Below, piece by piece: positions 16,919-26,214 of a stretch of 62,376 nucleotides of DNA (position 1 is the stretch's first letter; each line of letters begins with the position of its first letter). A program made the translations under genes and the position numbers. The notes below the pieces were generated by a model, which saw only the letters and a program-made list of their open reading frames with translations, was not told the DNA's origin and made no database searches. The stretch is from Streptacidiphilus neutrinimicus (GTDB lineage: Bacteria > Actinomycetota > Actinomycetes > Streptomycetales > Streptomycetaceae). The DNA is taken from contig NZ_BBPO01000005.1 of the NCBI RefSeq assembly GCF_000787815.1, positions 116,869 to 179,244 on the forward strand, written 5' to 3'.

Positions 16919-17980
16919 TCACAGTCTCCTTGCCGCGCGGAAGCCGTGGGCGTAGAAGTCGGTGCCGTCCAGCAGGGCGTGGCCGGCGAGGTCGCCCATG
17001 GTCGGGCCGTTGGCCGCGGAGCGGCTGGAGTAGAAGCGCGGGCGGCCCGCGTTGTCGGGTCCCAGGTACATGCCGCAGTGGTCGATGACGCTCGGCTGGT
17101 CCTTGCGGATGGCGAAGAAAACGAGATCGCCCGGCTGCAGCACACTCAGATCCGTGGCCTGCTTGCCGGAGTTGGGAATGAGCAGCACCCCGGGGCCGTC
17201 GGCGGCGATGGCGTAGGCGCGGCGCGGCAGGCCGATGCCGGCGGTGTTGGTGTTGTGCATCGGGATGCCCATCCGGTAGCCCCACACCAGCCGCTGGAAG
17301 CCGGAGCAGTCCGCGTCGCCGTAGCGGTCCTTCTCGGGCTGCGCGTGGGTGCCGTCGGAGAAGGTCCAGGGAATGCCGAGGTAGTCGTAGAAGTCGGACT
17401 TCTCGTCGTGGTAGCCGAAGTCCAGGGCGCCGGTCACGCTCGGGTTGCGCGGGCCGAAGTGGGCGGTGCCCGCGTAGCGGACACCCTTCGCGTCGACGCG
17501 GTTCGGCGCTCCGGCGCTGCTGTACTCGAACGCCACCCCGAAGACGTCCGGGCTGGTGTCGTGCAGCGCCTTGGGGAACCACTGGGTGAACCAGGCGCTC
17601 TGCTCCTCGCCCTGCTTCCAGGCCTTCGGCAGCACCCGCACCCAGGCGTTGGTGGTGACCGTGGCCTCGGTGGTGCTGGGCTCGCTGAAGGTCCGGCTCG
17701 GGCCGACGAGCACGGCGGTGCGGGCCCCGTCGGTGAAGACGGCGAGCTCGTCGCCCGACCCGTCCTGGACCACCGTGCGGCCGGGGGAGTTCTGGCGCTG
17801 GAACCGGTAGCCGCCGGACGTCGTCGGGGCGTCCGACGACGCGTCGGCGCTGCCGAGCGAGGGCCCCGACGCCCCGGCCCTGCCCTTGTTGAGCTCGAAG
17901 CCGAGCACGGCAGCGGTCGCGGCCAGTGCGACGCCACCGGTGCCTGCGAGCAGACGGCGGCGGGAGAGCGGCGAGGACAT
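16919..17980 (-). CDS. Tat-exported NlpC/P60-like cysteine hydrolase
   Basis: 353 aa. Tat signal SRRRLLAGTGGVALAATAAV at the N-terminus, then ~180 residues without a recognised domain and a C-terminal NlpC/P60-type fold. Catalytic Cys225 is in DADCSGFQRLVW and His301 in VIDHCGMYLG. ATG 17980 follows GGAG. It is the last gene after the pgsB-pgsC pair on the same strand. In Bacillus the poly-gamma-glutamate hydrolase PgdS is also an NlpC/P60 enzyme, so polymer trimming or release is a reasonable role here. Peptidoglycan cleavage is the alternative. Confidence 0.75.
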   Translation of the reverse strand: MSSPLSRRRLLAGTGGVALAATAAVLGFELNKGRAGASGPSLGSADASSDAPTTSGGYRFQRQNSPGRTVVQDGSGDELAVFTDGARTAVLVGPSRTFSEPSTTEATVTTNAWVRVLPKAWKQGEEQSAWFTQWFPKALHDTSPDVFGVAFEYSSAGAPNRVDAKGVRYAGTAHFGPRNPSVTGALDFGYHDEKSDFYDYLGIPWTFSDGTHAQPEKDRYGDADCSGFQRLVWGYRMGIPMHNTNTAGIGLPRRAYAIAADGPGVLLIPNSGKQATDLSVLQPGDLVFFAIRKDQPSVIDHCGMYLGPDNAGRPRFYSSRSAANGPTMGDLAGHALLDGTDFYAHGFRAARRL

Positions 17981-18053
17981 CGGGACTCCGGGGGTCGAGG
18001 CTGGGGGCCGTCGAGGGTCGGGCGTGTGCGGCGGCGGTGTGAGCGGTGCGGGG

Positions 18054-18536
18054 TCAGGCGGTGGGCAGGGCGCCGAGCAGCAGACCCGCCGCCAGCACCA
18101 CATAGGTTGCCAGGGTCACCGCCGTGGTGGAGATGATGGTGGCGGCCTTGGGCTGGCGGACGAGCTGGTACGCGATCAGGCCGGGCACGATGAAGCCCAG
18201 TGTCTGCGCCGTGTAGAGCAGCGGGAACTGCTGCTGCAGCGCCAGCATGACGGTCATCTGCAGCACCACCGCGGTCAGCACCACGGCGGCGAAGAGCCGC
18301 TTGCCGTAGAGGATGACGACGCGTTGGAGTGCCACCGTCACCAGGAAGGTCAGCACGGTGACGCCGATGACCAGACCGAACCGCTGCAGGTCGGTGACCA
18401 GGGTCAGCGCCAGCCAGCCGGGGGTGATCATGCCGCCCGGGGAGAGGTTGGTGGTGAGGTAGCAGATCAGCGAGAAGACGAGGCCCAGGGCGATACCCAG
18501 CGCGGCGGTCTGGGGGGTGACGTTGGCGGGGATCAC
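18054..18536 (-). CDS. pgsC: Poly-gamma-glutamate biosynthesis protein PgsC/CapC
   Basis: 160-aa integral membrane protein with four to five helices. The family start TPQTAALGIALGLVFSLICYLTTNLSPGGMITPGWLAL carries the conserved G-L-x-x-PG pattern of CapC. The GTG at 18536 overlaps the pgsB stop by four bases (GTGA), so the two are translationally coupled. It forms the membrane part of the polyglutamate ligase complex with PgsB. No PgsA/CapA homologue lies in the window. Confidence 0.88.
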   Translation of the reverse strand: MIPANVTPQTAALGIALGLVFSLICYLTTNLSPGGMITPGWLALTLVTDLQRFGLVIGVTVLTFLVTVALQRVVILYGKRLFAAVVLTAVVLQMTVMLALQQQFPLLYTAQTLGFIVPGLIAYQLVRQPKAATIISTTAVTLATYVVLAAGLLLGALPTA

Positions 18537-20137
18537 AGGGCTTCCTCGTGGTGGCGGCTGTCGTCGTGGTGGTCGTTCGTCGTGGGGCGGCCGCCGGCCC
18601 AGTGCTGGTCGGGCGTCCAGTGCTGGTCGCCGTAGGGCTCGTCCGGCTGGTGCGGGTCGGGCTGCTGGTGGCCGTGCTGCTGGTGGCTGGGCCGTTGCCG
18701 GCCGCGCTCCTGGTGACCGGGCTGCCGGTCCTGGTGCGCCTCGTCCGTACGGGGGTCGCCGAACCAGGACGACGTCTGGGGCCGGGGCTGGTGGTTCTGG
18801 CGGCGACGCTGGAGCTGCAGCGGCAGACGCAGCGTCATCGTGGGCGAGTCCGGCAGCTGGGCGCCGGGCCAGGACGCCCACGGGTCCTCGATGCCCTCGG
18901 GGAACTCCTCGTACCGGTTCTCGGGGGCGGCCGGCGTGTAGGCGTCGTCCTCCTCGTCGTCGGCCGGCAACTCGGCCAGGCAGTCCAGGAAGAGCTCGCC
19001 CTGGCCGTGGATGTTGCCGACGGCCACCAGGGAGGAGTCCGGCGGCAGTGCCGCCAGCAGGTCCCGGGTGAGCTCCTCGGGGTCGCGCTTGTCACCGCCC
19101 AGGTCGACGATCTCGCCGCGCCAGCCCTCGGGGATGCCGTCGCGGGCGCTCTTGGTCGGATGACCGATCAAGAAGACCGTCTCCGGGGCCAGGTCGGGCA
19201 CGATCGCGCCCATCTGCCCGTTGCGCTCCACCCGGTCGGGGCGGCAGTTGATGACGACGTTGACCGGCTTGCGGATCGCGCCGAGGTCCAGCAGCTGCTG
19301 CACGTTCATCAGCGTGGACTCGGGGTCGTTGGCCGCGAAGACGTTGGCGAAGCGCAGCCGCTTCCCGTCGTGTGTGCGGTAGCGCTCCACCGAGAGCACG
19401 CCCGGGTCCGGCGGGGCCTCCCACATGCCGCGCAGCGCGGTCTGCCGCTCGACGCCCAGCAACTCCGCGACGGCCAGCGCGATGGCGACGTTCTCCTTGA
19501 AGGTGAACCAGCTGAAGCCGCGCAGCTCCTCGTCGCTGACGGTCTCCGGATCCACCGCGACCAGCCGGCAGTTCCGCTTGTCGGCCTCCTCCTGGAGGAT
19601 GTGCAGCCGGTCGCGCTCGGCCGTCACGCACACGCCGCCCTCGGGCATGGAGCGGGACAGCGACCGGGCCACGTCGTCCAGGGTCGGGCCCATCTCCGCG
19701 AGGTGGTCCTCGCGGACGTTGCAGAGCACGCCGATGGTCGAGCGGATCAGCTTCTGCTGGTTGATCTCCTGCAGGGCGGGCATGACCGCCATGCACTCGA
19801 TGACCAGCGCGTCCGGACGGTAGACGGCGGCGCGCCGGACGATGCCGATCTGCTCCACCACGTTGGCCAGGCCGAACTTGCGGTAGACCGGCTCCTCGGT
19901 GGCGTCGGGGTGGATGAACCGGGCGGCGGTGCCGGTGGTCTTGGCGACGGTGACCAGGTCGCCGCCGCGCAGCGCGCCCGCGCACAGACGGGTGATGGAG
20001 CTCTTGCCGCGGATGCCGTTGACCAGCACCCGCACAGGTATCTGCTCCAGCGAGGTGTAGTGCCGCCGTTGCTCGACGACGCCGGCCGTGAGCAGCCCGG
20101 CGCAGCAGATCATGAGCACGCAGTAGAGGAAGAGCAC
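18533..20137 (-). CDS. pgsB: Poly-gamma-glutamate synthase PgsB/CapB
   Basis: 534-aa ATP-dependent amide ligase of the Mur ligase superfamily. An N-terminal membrane helix (LFLYCVLMICCAGLLTAGV) is followed by the P-loop NGIRGKSSITR at residues 40-50 and the CapB core with GVLCNVREDHLAEMGPT and VINCRPDRVERNGQM. The last ~100 residues are a low-complexity His/Gln/Pro/Asp tail that is not part of the usual 390-430-aa enzyme. The GTG start at 20137 has AAGGAA upstream and lies 21 bp after the receptor gene's stop. The product may be a capsule or a released polymer. Confidence 0.9.
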   Translation of the reverse strand: MLFLYCVLMICCAGLLTAGVVEQRRHYTSLEQIPVRVLVNGIRGKSSITRLCAGALRGGDLVTVAKTTGTAARFIHPDATEEPVYRKFGLANVVEQIGIVRRAAVYRPDALVIECMAVMPALQEINQQKLIRSTIGVLCNVREDHLAEMGPTLDDVARSLSRSMPEGGVCVTAERDRLHILQEEADKRNCRLVAVDPETVSDEELRGFSWFTFKENVAIALAVAELLGVERQTALRGMWEAPPDPGVLSVERYRTHDGKRLRFANVFAANDPESTLMNVQQLLDLGAIRKPVNVVINCRPDRVERNGQMGAIVPDLAPETVFLIGHPTKSARDGIPEGWRGEIVDLGGDKRDPEELTRDLLAALPPDSSLVAVGNIHGQGELFLDCLAELPADDEEDDAYTPAAPENRYEEFPEGIEDPWASWPGAQLPDSPTMTLRLPLQLQRRRQNHQPRPQTSSWFGDPRTDEAHQDRQPGHQERGRQRPSHQQHGHQQPDPHQPDEPYGDQHWTPDQHWAGGRPTTNDHHDDSRHHEEAL

Positions 20138-20158
20138 CGAATCGTTCCTTCGGATCGG

Positions 20159-22435
20159 TCAGTACCGGGGCGCGGAGGCTGCTGGGGTGGACGCGGTGGA
20201 GTGGTGACCGGCCACCAGCCGTTGACGGATGATCTCCAGGCTGCGGGTGATGGAGCCGACCTCGTCGTGGTGGACCGGGTACAGCACGGTACGCCGGTCG
20301 CCCGCGGCGAGTCTCTCCGCGATGCCGGAGAGCTCGCGCAGCGGCCGCACGACGACCACGAGGAGCCAGCCGAGGCAGAGCACGGACACGGTCAGGCCGA
20401 TCAGGCCGACGAGCATGGTCAGGTGCTGGGTGCGGTTGGCGCTCAGGTCCAGCCAGGAGACCGGCTGGGAGCTGACGACCTGCCAGCTGGGCTGACGGGA
20501 GACGCCGGGGATGGCGGACACCGGGGCGCTGGCGGCGATCGCCGGGCCGTCGGAGGTGGGCACCAGCGAGTGCGCGGGCTGCGACGGGCTGTCCACGGCG
20601 AGGCTCGTCAGCGAGGAGTCGGGCAGGCTCTGGAAGGCCTTGAACCCCTCGGGGGAGCCGATCACCTTGTGCCGCGCGTCCACCAGCCAGACATGGCCCA
20701 TGCCCGCGTGGTTCAGGATGCTGTTCAGGTACGTGGTGTCGAACTCGCCCACGACGGCGACCGGCCCCCGGGACCCGAACGCGGTCGGCTTCTTGAAGAT
20801 GGCGTTCGCGGTCTTGGGCACGGTGGCGTAGACGGCCATCGAGGGGACCTTGCCGCCGGTGTTGAGCTGCAGCACGCCGTCGCCCTGCGGCACGGAGCTC
20901 AGCTGGTGACGCGGGCTGCCGCCCGCCCGGCTGATCACCGAGCCGTCCTGGGCCAGCACGTAGAGCGTGCTGTAGCGCCCGTGCTCCTTCAGGGTTCGGC
21001 TCAGCAGCAGCTGGATCTGGTCGGGGCTGCTCAGGCTGGCTATGGCGGTGGCGATCCCGGAGACGTCGGTCGAGCCGGTCGCCAGGCTGCTGCTGATGCG
21101 GCCGGCCGCGGCGACGGTGCGCAACTGCTGGTCGCTCACCATCTGGGTCGGGACGGTGTTCGCGTTCGGGGTGGGGCGGTCGACCAGGAAGAGCAGCGGC
21201 ACGGACCAGGCCACCAGGACGACGCCGCACAGCACGACCAGGGCGCGTGAGCCGAAGGACCGGCGCAGCGGTTGGAACTCCTGCGGCGAGGCGCCCAGCT
21301 GCTGGACGCGCAGCGCCTCCAGGGCGTGGCCGATCCGGGCGGCCTCGCCCAGGCGCGGTTGCGGGGCGGGCCGGGAAAGGTCGCCGCGGGCGAGCCTGGC
21401 GCCGCCGAGGTGCAGCCGCAGCAGGGGTCGCTGCAGGCCGAGCACCAGCAGGGCGGTGATCAGGAGGGTGGCGACGATCAGGGACGCGGCGGCGGTCAGG
21501 GCCACCAGGGTGTTGCCGGTGACGGCGGAGGTCTGCGGGGTGCTGACGGCGACGACGGCGACCAGGTGCAGGGCGTCCGCGCTGCCGTCGGCCTGCGACG
21601 CGACGTCGGCCCAGCCCGCGACGGTGCGCTTGCCGCTCACCAGGCTGCCCAGCAGGAAGCCGGAGGGGCGGGTGGTGCTGTTGATGTCGCCCTGCTGCGC
21701 CGAGGTGGTGGCCGCGTCGGTGGGAATGCGGCGGTCCTGAATGGTCGTCAGGGCGGGGCCGACGCTGGCGACCACCTTGCCGTGCTGGTTGACGGCCTGC
21801 ACGGTACGGGTCAGATCACCGCCGGGCGCCTGGACCGAGAGCACGTCCGAGCCGACCAGGAGGCGCCTGCCCTGGCCCGGCAGGTCCACCGAGGCGAACG
21901 CCAGCAGCCGGGTCTGACCGTCCCTCAGGGTGACCAGCTTCGGCGCGATGGTGTCGTTCGCGGCGACGGCGCTGACCGCGCTCGCCGGGAAGGCCTCGCC
22001 GGTGACGGCCAGCTCCTTGCCGGTCGTCGGGTCGACCAGGGCCGCGCCGCGCCAGTGCGTGCCGAGCGAGGTGAAGAGCTTCAGGTATCCGGCGTCGTCG
22101 GGGGCCTGCGCCTCGGAGAGCGCGGTGGCGGACTCGCGCACCGCCGCCACGTCCTGGTTGACGGCGGCGCGGATCTCGGAGGCGGTGTCAGCGGCGATGT
22201 GCTGCTGGGAGGTGAGCACGGCCTGGGGCACGTCCTCGGCTACGGTGGTGCCCAGGGCGAGCATCGCCAGGGCGACCACGGCGAGCAGCAGACAGAGCAG
22301 CACGGCGATCGGCGGGCGGACGCCGCCGAGCAGCGGCATGTCGGCGCGGAGCCGGGTCTTGTGCCGACGAGGCCGGTTGCGGACGATCGGCGACGGCTGC
22401 CCCGGCGTCCCGGAGGGCGTGGACAGGGTATTCAC
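20159..22435 (-). CDS. Double Cache/HAMP membrane receptor without output domain
   Basis: 758 aa. A cytoplasmic basic N-terminus, then a helix (IAVLLCLLLAVVALAMLALG), an extracellular sensor region, a helix, and a HAMP-like segment (GARLARGDLSRPAPQP). A second unit of helix, Cache-like sensor (YVLAQDGSVISRAGG ... FDTTYLNSILNHAGMGHVWLVDA), helix and HAMP (LAAGDRRTVLYPVHHDEVGSI) ends within 30 residues of the C-terminus. There is no kinase, cyclase or methyl-accepting domain. The start is uncertain; GTG 22435 is given. It precedes pgsB by 21 bp, so it probably serves polymer synthesis. Confidence 0.72.
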   Translation of the reverse strand: MNTLSTPSGTPGQPSPIVRNRPRRHKTRLRADMPLLGGVRPPIAVLLCLLLAVVALAMLALGTTVAEDVPQAVLTSQQHIAADTASEIRAAVNQDVAAVRESATALSEAQAPDDAGYLKLFTSLGTHWRGAALVDPTTGKELAVTGEAFPASAVSAVAANDTIAPKLVTLRDGQTRLLAFASVDLPGQGRRLLVGSDVLSVQAPGGDLTRTVQAVNQHGKVVASVGPALTTIQDRRIPTDAATTSAQQGDINSTTRPSGFLLGSLVSGKRTVAGWADVASQADGSADALHLVAVVAVSTPQTSAVTGNTLVALTAAASLIVATLLITALLVLGLQRPLLRLHLGGARLARGDLSRPAPQPRLGEAARIGHALEALRVQQLGASPQEFQPLRRSFGSRALVVLCGVVLVAWSVPLLFLVDRPTPNANTVPTQMVSDQQLRTVAAAGRISSSLATGSTDVSGIATAIASLSSPDQIQLLLSRTLKEHGRYSTLYVLAQDGSVISRAGGSPRHQLSSVPQGDGVLQLNTGGKVPSMAVYATVPKTANAIFKKPTAFGSRGPVAVVGEFDTTYLNSILNHAGMGHVWLVDARHKVIGSPEGFKAFQSLPDSSLTSLAVDSPSQPAHSLVPTSDGPAIAASAPVSAIPGVSRQPSWQVVSSQPVSWLDLSANRTQHLTMLVGLIGLTVSVLCLGWLLVVVVRPLRELSGIAERLAAGDRRTVLYPVHHDEVGSITRSLEIIRQRLVAGHHSTASTPAASAPRY

Positions 22436-22544
22436 CTCTGGATCAGGGAGGGGCGCCGCTCCTCGCCTTGGCGGCCTGCTGACCGAAGCTAGCGAGCCAA
22501 CAGGCACAAAAGCGTCACATGAGTTGCCCCTTCCTACCAGACTT

Positions 22545-22593
22545 TGTCGACACGTTCGAGGCTGTGCGATTTCTGTGCGAAGAGATGTCGACA
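22545..22593. promoter_or_regulatory. Pair of TGTCGACA palindromes in a divergent promoter region
   Basis: The 8-bp palindrome TGTCGACA occurs at 22545-22552 and 22586-22593, 41 bp apart (about four helical turns), in an AT-richer stretch between the polyglutamate operon and the glycosyltransferase gene. It is a plausible operator pair; no regulator gene is adjacent. Confidence 0.4.
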
Positions 22594-22720
22594 TATATGC
22601 CGGTAATGTTCGTATATTCCGCTCTCCATCCGAACCCGAGAGAGTACGCGAAGAGGGTCTGGCCTACACTCCCCGTCATCACCCCGTGTCCGCTGACCCC
22701 TGCCGCAGAGGTGCCGCCCC

Positions 22721-24646
22721 ATGACCACCACTGATCTCGGTTCTCTGTCGGCCGAGGCGGGCACACGGCGGAGCCACAGGGCTCGCCGCCGCACCACCGA
22801 CCGTGCGCCGGGCTGGGTGATCGCAGCTCTCGTCCTGATCTGCCTGCTGGCCGCCTACCTGTACGGATGGGGCCTCAGCGGCACGTCGCTGCACCCGTAC
22901 TACACCGCTGCCGTGCGCTCCATGGCCTCGAGCTGGCACGCCTTCTGGTACGGCGGGCTGGATTCGAGCGCGAGCATCACCGTGGACAAGCTGCCCGGCT
23001 CGCTGTGGCTGCAGGCGCTGTCGGTGCGCATCTTCGGCCTGAACGTCTGGGCGGTGGCACTGCCGCAGGCGGTCGAGGGCGTCGCCACGGTCCTGGTGCT
23101 CTACCGGATCGTCAGCAAGTGGGCGGGCCAGGTCACGGGCCTGCTCGCGGCCCTGATGCTGGCCGTGACGCCGATCGCCACCGCGCTGGACCGGCGCAAC
23201 ATCGCCGACTCGCTGCTGACCCTGCTGCTGGTACTGGCCGCGGGCAGCCTGATGAACGCGGTGCGGACCGGCGGACTGCGTCCGCTGGTCGCCTGCGGCG
23301 TGTGGATCGGGCTGGCCTTCCAGGCCAAGATGCTGCAGGCCTGGGTGGTCCTGCCGGTCTTCGCCCTGGTCGTGCTGTACGCGGCGCCCGGCGACCTGCG
23401 GCGGCGCGTCAGGAACACGGTCGTCGCGGGGCTGGTCGCGCTGCTGGCGTCCTGCTCGTGGATGCTGTGGGTGCTCGTCATGCCCGCGGCGGACCGCCCG
23501 TACCTGGACGGCACGACCGGGAACAACCCCTTCGCCCTGGCCTTCGGCTACAACGGTCTCTCCCGCTTCGGCAGCGGCGGCGTCGGCAACAGCGCCGGGT
23601 TCGGCAGCGTGGCCGGCACAGCTGCGAGCCGCCCGGTGGGCGGCTCCGGCTGGACGGTGCTGGTCAGCCACACCGCGGCGCCGCAGATCAGCTGGTTCCT
23701 GCCGATCGCCCTGCTGGGCCTCGGCATCGGCCTGGCCTGGCGGCGGGCCGAGTCGCGCACCGACCCGGTGCGCGCCGGCTACCTGCTCTGGGGCGGCTGG
23801 CTGCTGATCAACACCCTGGCCTTCGGGGCCTCCTCCGGCATCCACGACTACTACCTGATCGTGCTGGCCCCGGCGATCGCCGCGCTGGCCGCGGCCGGTC
23901 TCACCACGGCGTGGGCGGCCTACCGGGAGGGCGGCGACCGAAGCCGCGCCCTGCTCGCGGCGCTGCTGGTCGGCGTGCTCTGGGCGGCGGTGGTCAGCTC
24001 CAAGTACAAGAGCTTCAACCTCTGGCTCGTCCCCGTCGTCGGGCTGCTCGCCCTCGTCGCGGCGGCGGGACTCGCCCGGGGCGGCACGGCCGCCCGTCCC
24101 CGGATCGACGCGGTCACCGCCGCGTCCGCCGCGACGGGCCTGCTGGCCGTCGTCCTGGCTCCGCTCGTGTGGTGCTTCGCCACGCTGGATCCGCTGTACG
24201 CGGGCAGCGCCACCTCGCCGCTGGCCGGCCCCGTCGGCGTCGGCTACACCCAGCTGCTGCACCATCGGGGCGGCTCGGTCGTCGGCTTCGGCCCCGCCGC
24301 GGGCCGCTACGGCAAGCTCCTCACCTACCTGCAGCAGAACCGCGGCGCCACCCACTACCTGGTCGCCACCCAGAGCGCGGAGCCCGCGGAGCCGCTGCTG
24401 CGCGCCACCTCGGATCCGATCCTGGTGACCGGCGGCTTCACCGGGAACACCCCGTTCCCTTCGGCGCAGGACTTGGCCTCGCTGGTGCAGCAGGGGCAGC
24501 TGCGGTTCGTCATCACGACGTCCATCAGGCCGAAGACGGCCGCGAGCCGCTGGGTGACCGCCCACTGCACGCTCGTCTCGCCGATGGCCTACGGTGAGGC
24601 GGCCAACGGGACCACCTCCCTGTACGACTGCCGCAGCCAGCACTGA
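22721..24646 (+). CDS. PMT/ArnT-like (GT39/GT83) membrane glycosyltransferase
   Basis: 641-aa polytopic membrane protein of the YkcA/YkcB and ArnT type, which uses lipid-linked sugar donors outside the membrane. A short basic N-terminus is followed by about a dozen helices. Family landmarks are SLHPYYTAAVRSMASSWHAF, ITVDKLPGSLWLQALSVRIF, DRRNIADSLLTLLLVL and the C-terminal soluble domain with THYLVATQSAEPAEPLL. The Asp in the first loop and in TVDK would be the catalytic region. ATG 22721 is the first start. It is divergent from the polyglutamate operon, and the acceptor is unknown. Confidence 0.87.
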   Translation: MTTTDLGSLSAEAGTRRSHRARRRTTDRAPGWVIAALVLICLLAAYLYGWGLSGTSLHPYYTAAVRSMASSWHAFWYGGLDSSASITVDKLPGSLWLQALSVRIFGLNVWAVALPQAVEGVATVLVLYRIVSKWAGQVTGLLAALMLAVTPIATALDRRNIADSLLTLLLVLAAGSLMNAVRTGGLRPLVACGVWIGLAFQAKMLQAWVVLPVFALVVLYAAPGDLRRRVRNTVVAGLVALLASCSWMLWVLVMPAADRPYLDGTTGNNPFALAFGYNGLSRFGSGGVGNSAGFGSVAGTAASRPVGGSGWTVLVSHTAAPQISWFLPIALLGLGIGLAWRRAESRTDPVRAGYLLWGGWLLINTLAFGASSGIHDYYLIVLAPAIAALAAAGLTTAWAAYREGGDRSRALLAALLVGVLWAAVVSSKYKSFNLWLVPVVGLLALVAAAGLARGGTAARPRIDAVTAASAATGLLAVVLAPLVWCFATLDPLYAGSATSPLAGPVGVGYTQLLHHRGGSVVGFGPAAGRYGKLLTYLQQNRGATHYLVATQSAEPAEPLLRATSDPILVTGGFTGNTPFPSAQDLASLVQQGQLRFVITTSIRPKTAASRWVTAHCTLVSPMAYGEAANGTTSLYDCRSQH

Positions 24647-24779
24647 CCTCTGCTGGGCCCTGCGGGGCCCGCCGACGGAACGTCAGGGCTGCGCAGGGGG
24701 TGCAGGTTCGGCGACGGTACTGTGTGCGACATCCGATCGTCTGGTCCGCGATCGAAGAGCACATCGAAGAGGGGGCTCC

Positions 24780-26120
24780 ATGCATCACCGTCGCCCGCGC
24801 CCGAGCAGCCGACTGGTCGCCAGGGCGATCGGCACCACGGGGCTGCTGGCCGTCGTCCTGGGAGCGGGCGTCGCGCCCGCGATGGCCGCCGGGAAGACGT
24901 CCGGCACGCCCACGGCCACCGGGTTCTCGCCCGACGACGACAACACGCCCTGGGCGCCGCAGAACGACGAGGCGCCGCTGCGGCACCAGGCCGTGCACCC
25001 GTCGGTGACGGCCAGGCAGGCGGGCAGGGCCCCGCGACGGCTCAGCATCCCCGCGCCGACCGGCAAGTACGCGGTGGGCACGTTCAGCATGCACCTCGTG
25101 GACCGGTCCCGCACCGACCCGTACGTGCCGGGCACCGCCCCGCGCGAGCTCATGGTGTCGGTCTGGTACCCGGCGTCCTCCACGGCCGGTCACCACGCGG
25201 CGCCGTACATGCCCTCCCTGTCCGGCGCCAGCTTCCTCGCCTCTCGCGGCCTCACCCCGCAGCAGGTGGCGCTGCCGACGACCGCCGGCCACGTGCTCGC
25301 CCCGGTCGACACCAAGCTCGGCAGGCTGCCGGTCCTGCTCTACTCGACCGGCCTGCACTCGGACCGCTCGATGGGCACCGCCCTGGCCGAGGACATGGCC
25401 AGCCGCGGCTACCTCGTCGTCACCGTCGACCACACCCACGACGCCAACGAGGTGCAGTTCCCCGGCAACCGCCTCGCCGTCGACACGATGCCCTCGAACG
25501 CGCACTCCTCGCAGACGCTCGCCGTGCGCGCGGCCGACATCCGCTTCGTCATCAACCAACTCCAGCAGATAGCCGACGGCAGGAACCCGGACGCCGACCA
25601 CGCCTCGCTTCCCTCGGGGCTGGGCCGCGTGGTGGACATGTCCCGGATCGGGATGTTCGGCTGGTCGCTGGGTGGCGCGGCGGTCGACACCTCCATGCAG
25701 CTGGACTCCCGCATCAAGGCGGGGGCCGACCTGGACGGCCAGTTCTTCGGCTCCGCGCCGGGCAAGAACCTGAACCGCCCGTTCATGCTCTTCAGCTCCG
25801 GCACCCACAACCGCAACGACGACGCGTCGTGGCGCACCCTGTGGTCGCACCTGAAGGGCTACCGCCTCGACATCCAGCTGCACGGCGCGGCGCACCTGTC
25901 GTTCAGCGACAACGAGGCGCTGGTCCCGGAGTACGCGAGCCTGACCGGGGAGTCCCCCTACCAGGTCCAGCAGCAGTTCGGCACGATCGACCCGGACCGG
26001 GCGATCGAGATCCAGCGGGTCTACCTCGCGGCCTTCTTCGACCAGGAGCTGCGCGGCCACCACAGCCCCCTGCTCGAGGGGCCCCACCACGCCTATCCGG
26101 AGATCGGCTTCGTGCGCTGA
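24780..26120 (+). CDS. Secreted alpha/beta hydrolase, PAF-acetylhydrolase-like
   Basis: 446 aa. Signal peptide with hydrophobic core TTGLLAVVLGAGVAPAMAA. The mature part has the PAF-AH/dienelactone-type fold: LMVSVWYPAS, PVLLYSTGLHSDRS as oxyanion region, VTVDHTHDANEVQFP, and nucleophile motif GWSLGG. A His near the C-terminus (HGAAHLSFSD) would complete the triad. ATG 24780 follows AGAGGGGG. It ends at a strong terminator. Likely an ester or lipid hydrolase. Confidence 0.86.
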   Translation: MHHRRPRPSSRLVARAIGTTGLLAVVLGAGVAPAMAAGKTSGTPTATGFSPDDDNTPWAPQNDEAPLRHQAVHPSVTARQAGRAPRRLSIPAPTGKYAVGTFSMHLVDRSRTDPYVPGTAPRELMVSVWYPASSTAGHHAAPYMPSLSGASFLASRGLTPQQVALPTTAGHVLAPVDTKLGRLPVLLYSTGLHSDRSMGTALAEDMASRGYLVVTVDHTHDANEVQFPGNRLAVDTMPSNAHSSQTLAVRAADIRFVINQLQQIADGRNPDADHASLPSGLGRVVDMSRIGMFGWSLGGAAVDTSMQLDSRIKAGADLDGQFFGSAPGKNLNRPFMLFSSGTHNRNDDASWRTLWSHLKGYRLDIQLHGAAHLSFSDNEALVPEYASLTGESPYQVQQQFGTIDPDRAIEIQRVYLAAFFDQELRGHHSPLLEGPHHAYPEIGFVR

Positions 26121-26125
26121 AACTG

Positions 26126-26163
26126 ACGGCTCCGCCCTCCGGCAGGTCCGGGGGCGGAGTCGT
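26126..26163 (+). terminator. Stem-loop terminator after the alpha/beta hydrolase
   Basis: GC-rich stem of about 13 pairs (core CTCCGCCC with GGGGCGGAG) starting five bases after the stop codon, with a short run GTTCC after it. It lacks a long T-run, as is common in high-GC actinomycetes. Confidence 0.6.
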
Positions 26164-26202
26164 TCCGGCCTGTGGCGCCGGGGAGTCGGCGGCCCGATCC
26201 CG

Positions 26203-26208
26203 TAGGCT
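26203..26208 (+). promoter_or_regulatory. Leaderless-type -10 box TAGGCT
   Basis: TAGGCT ends six bases before the ATG of the YciO gene, and there is no Shine-Dalgarno sequence. That spacing puts transcription start at or next to the A of the start codon. The -35 box is not clear. Confidence 0.5.
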
Positions 26209-26214
26209 CGGCGG

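Noticed and set aside
18548-21250. Long plus-strand frame opposite pgsB and the receptor gene
   Set aside because: Val/Arg/Gly/Gln-rich shadow without motifs; the minus strand has clear ligase and sensor proteins.
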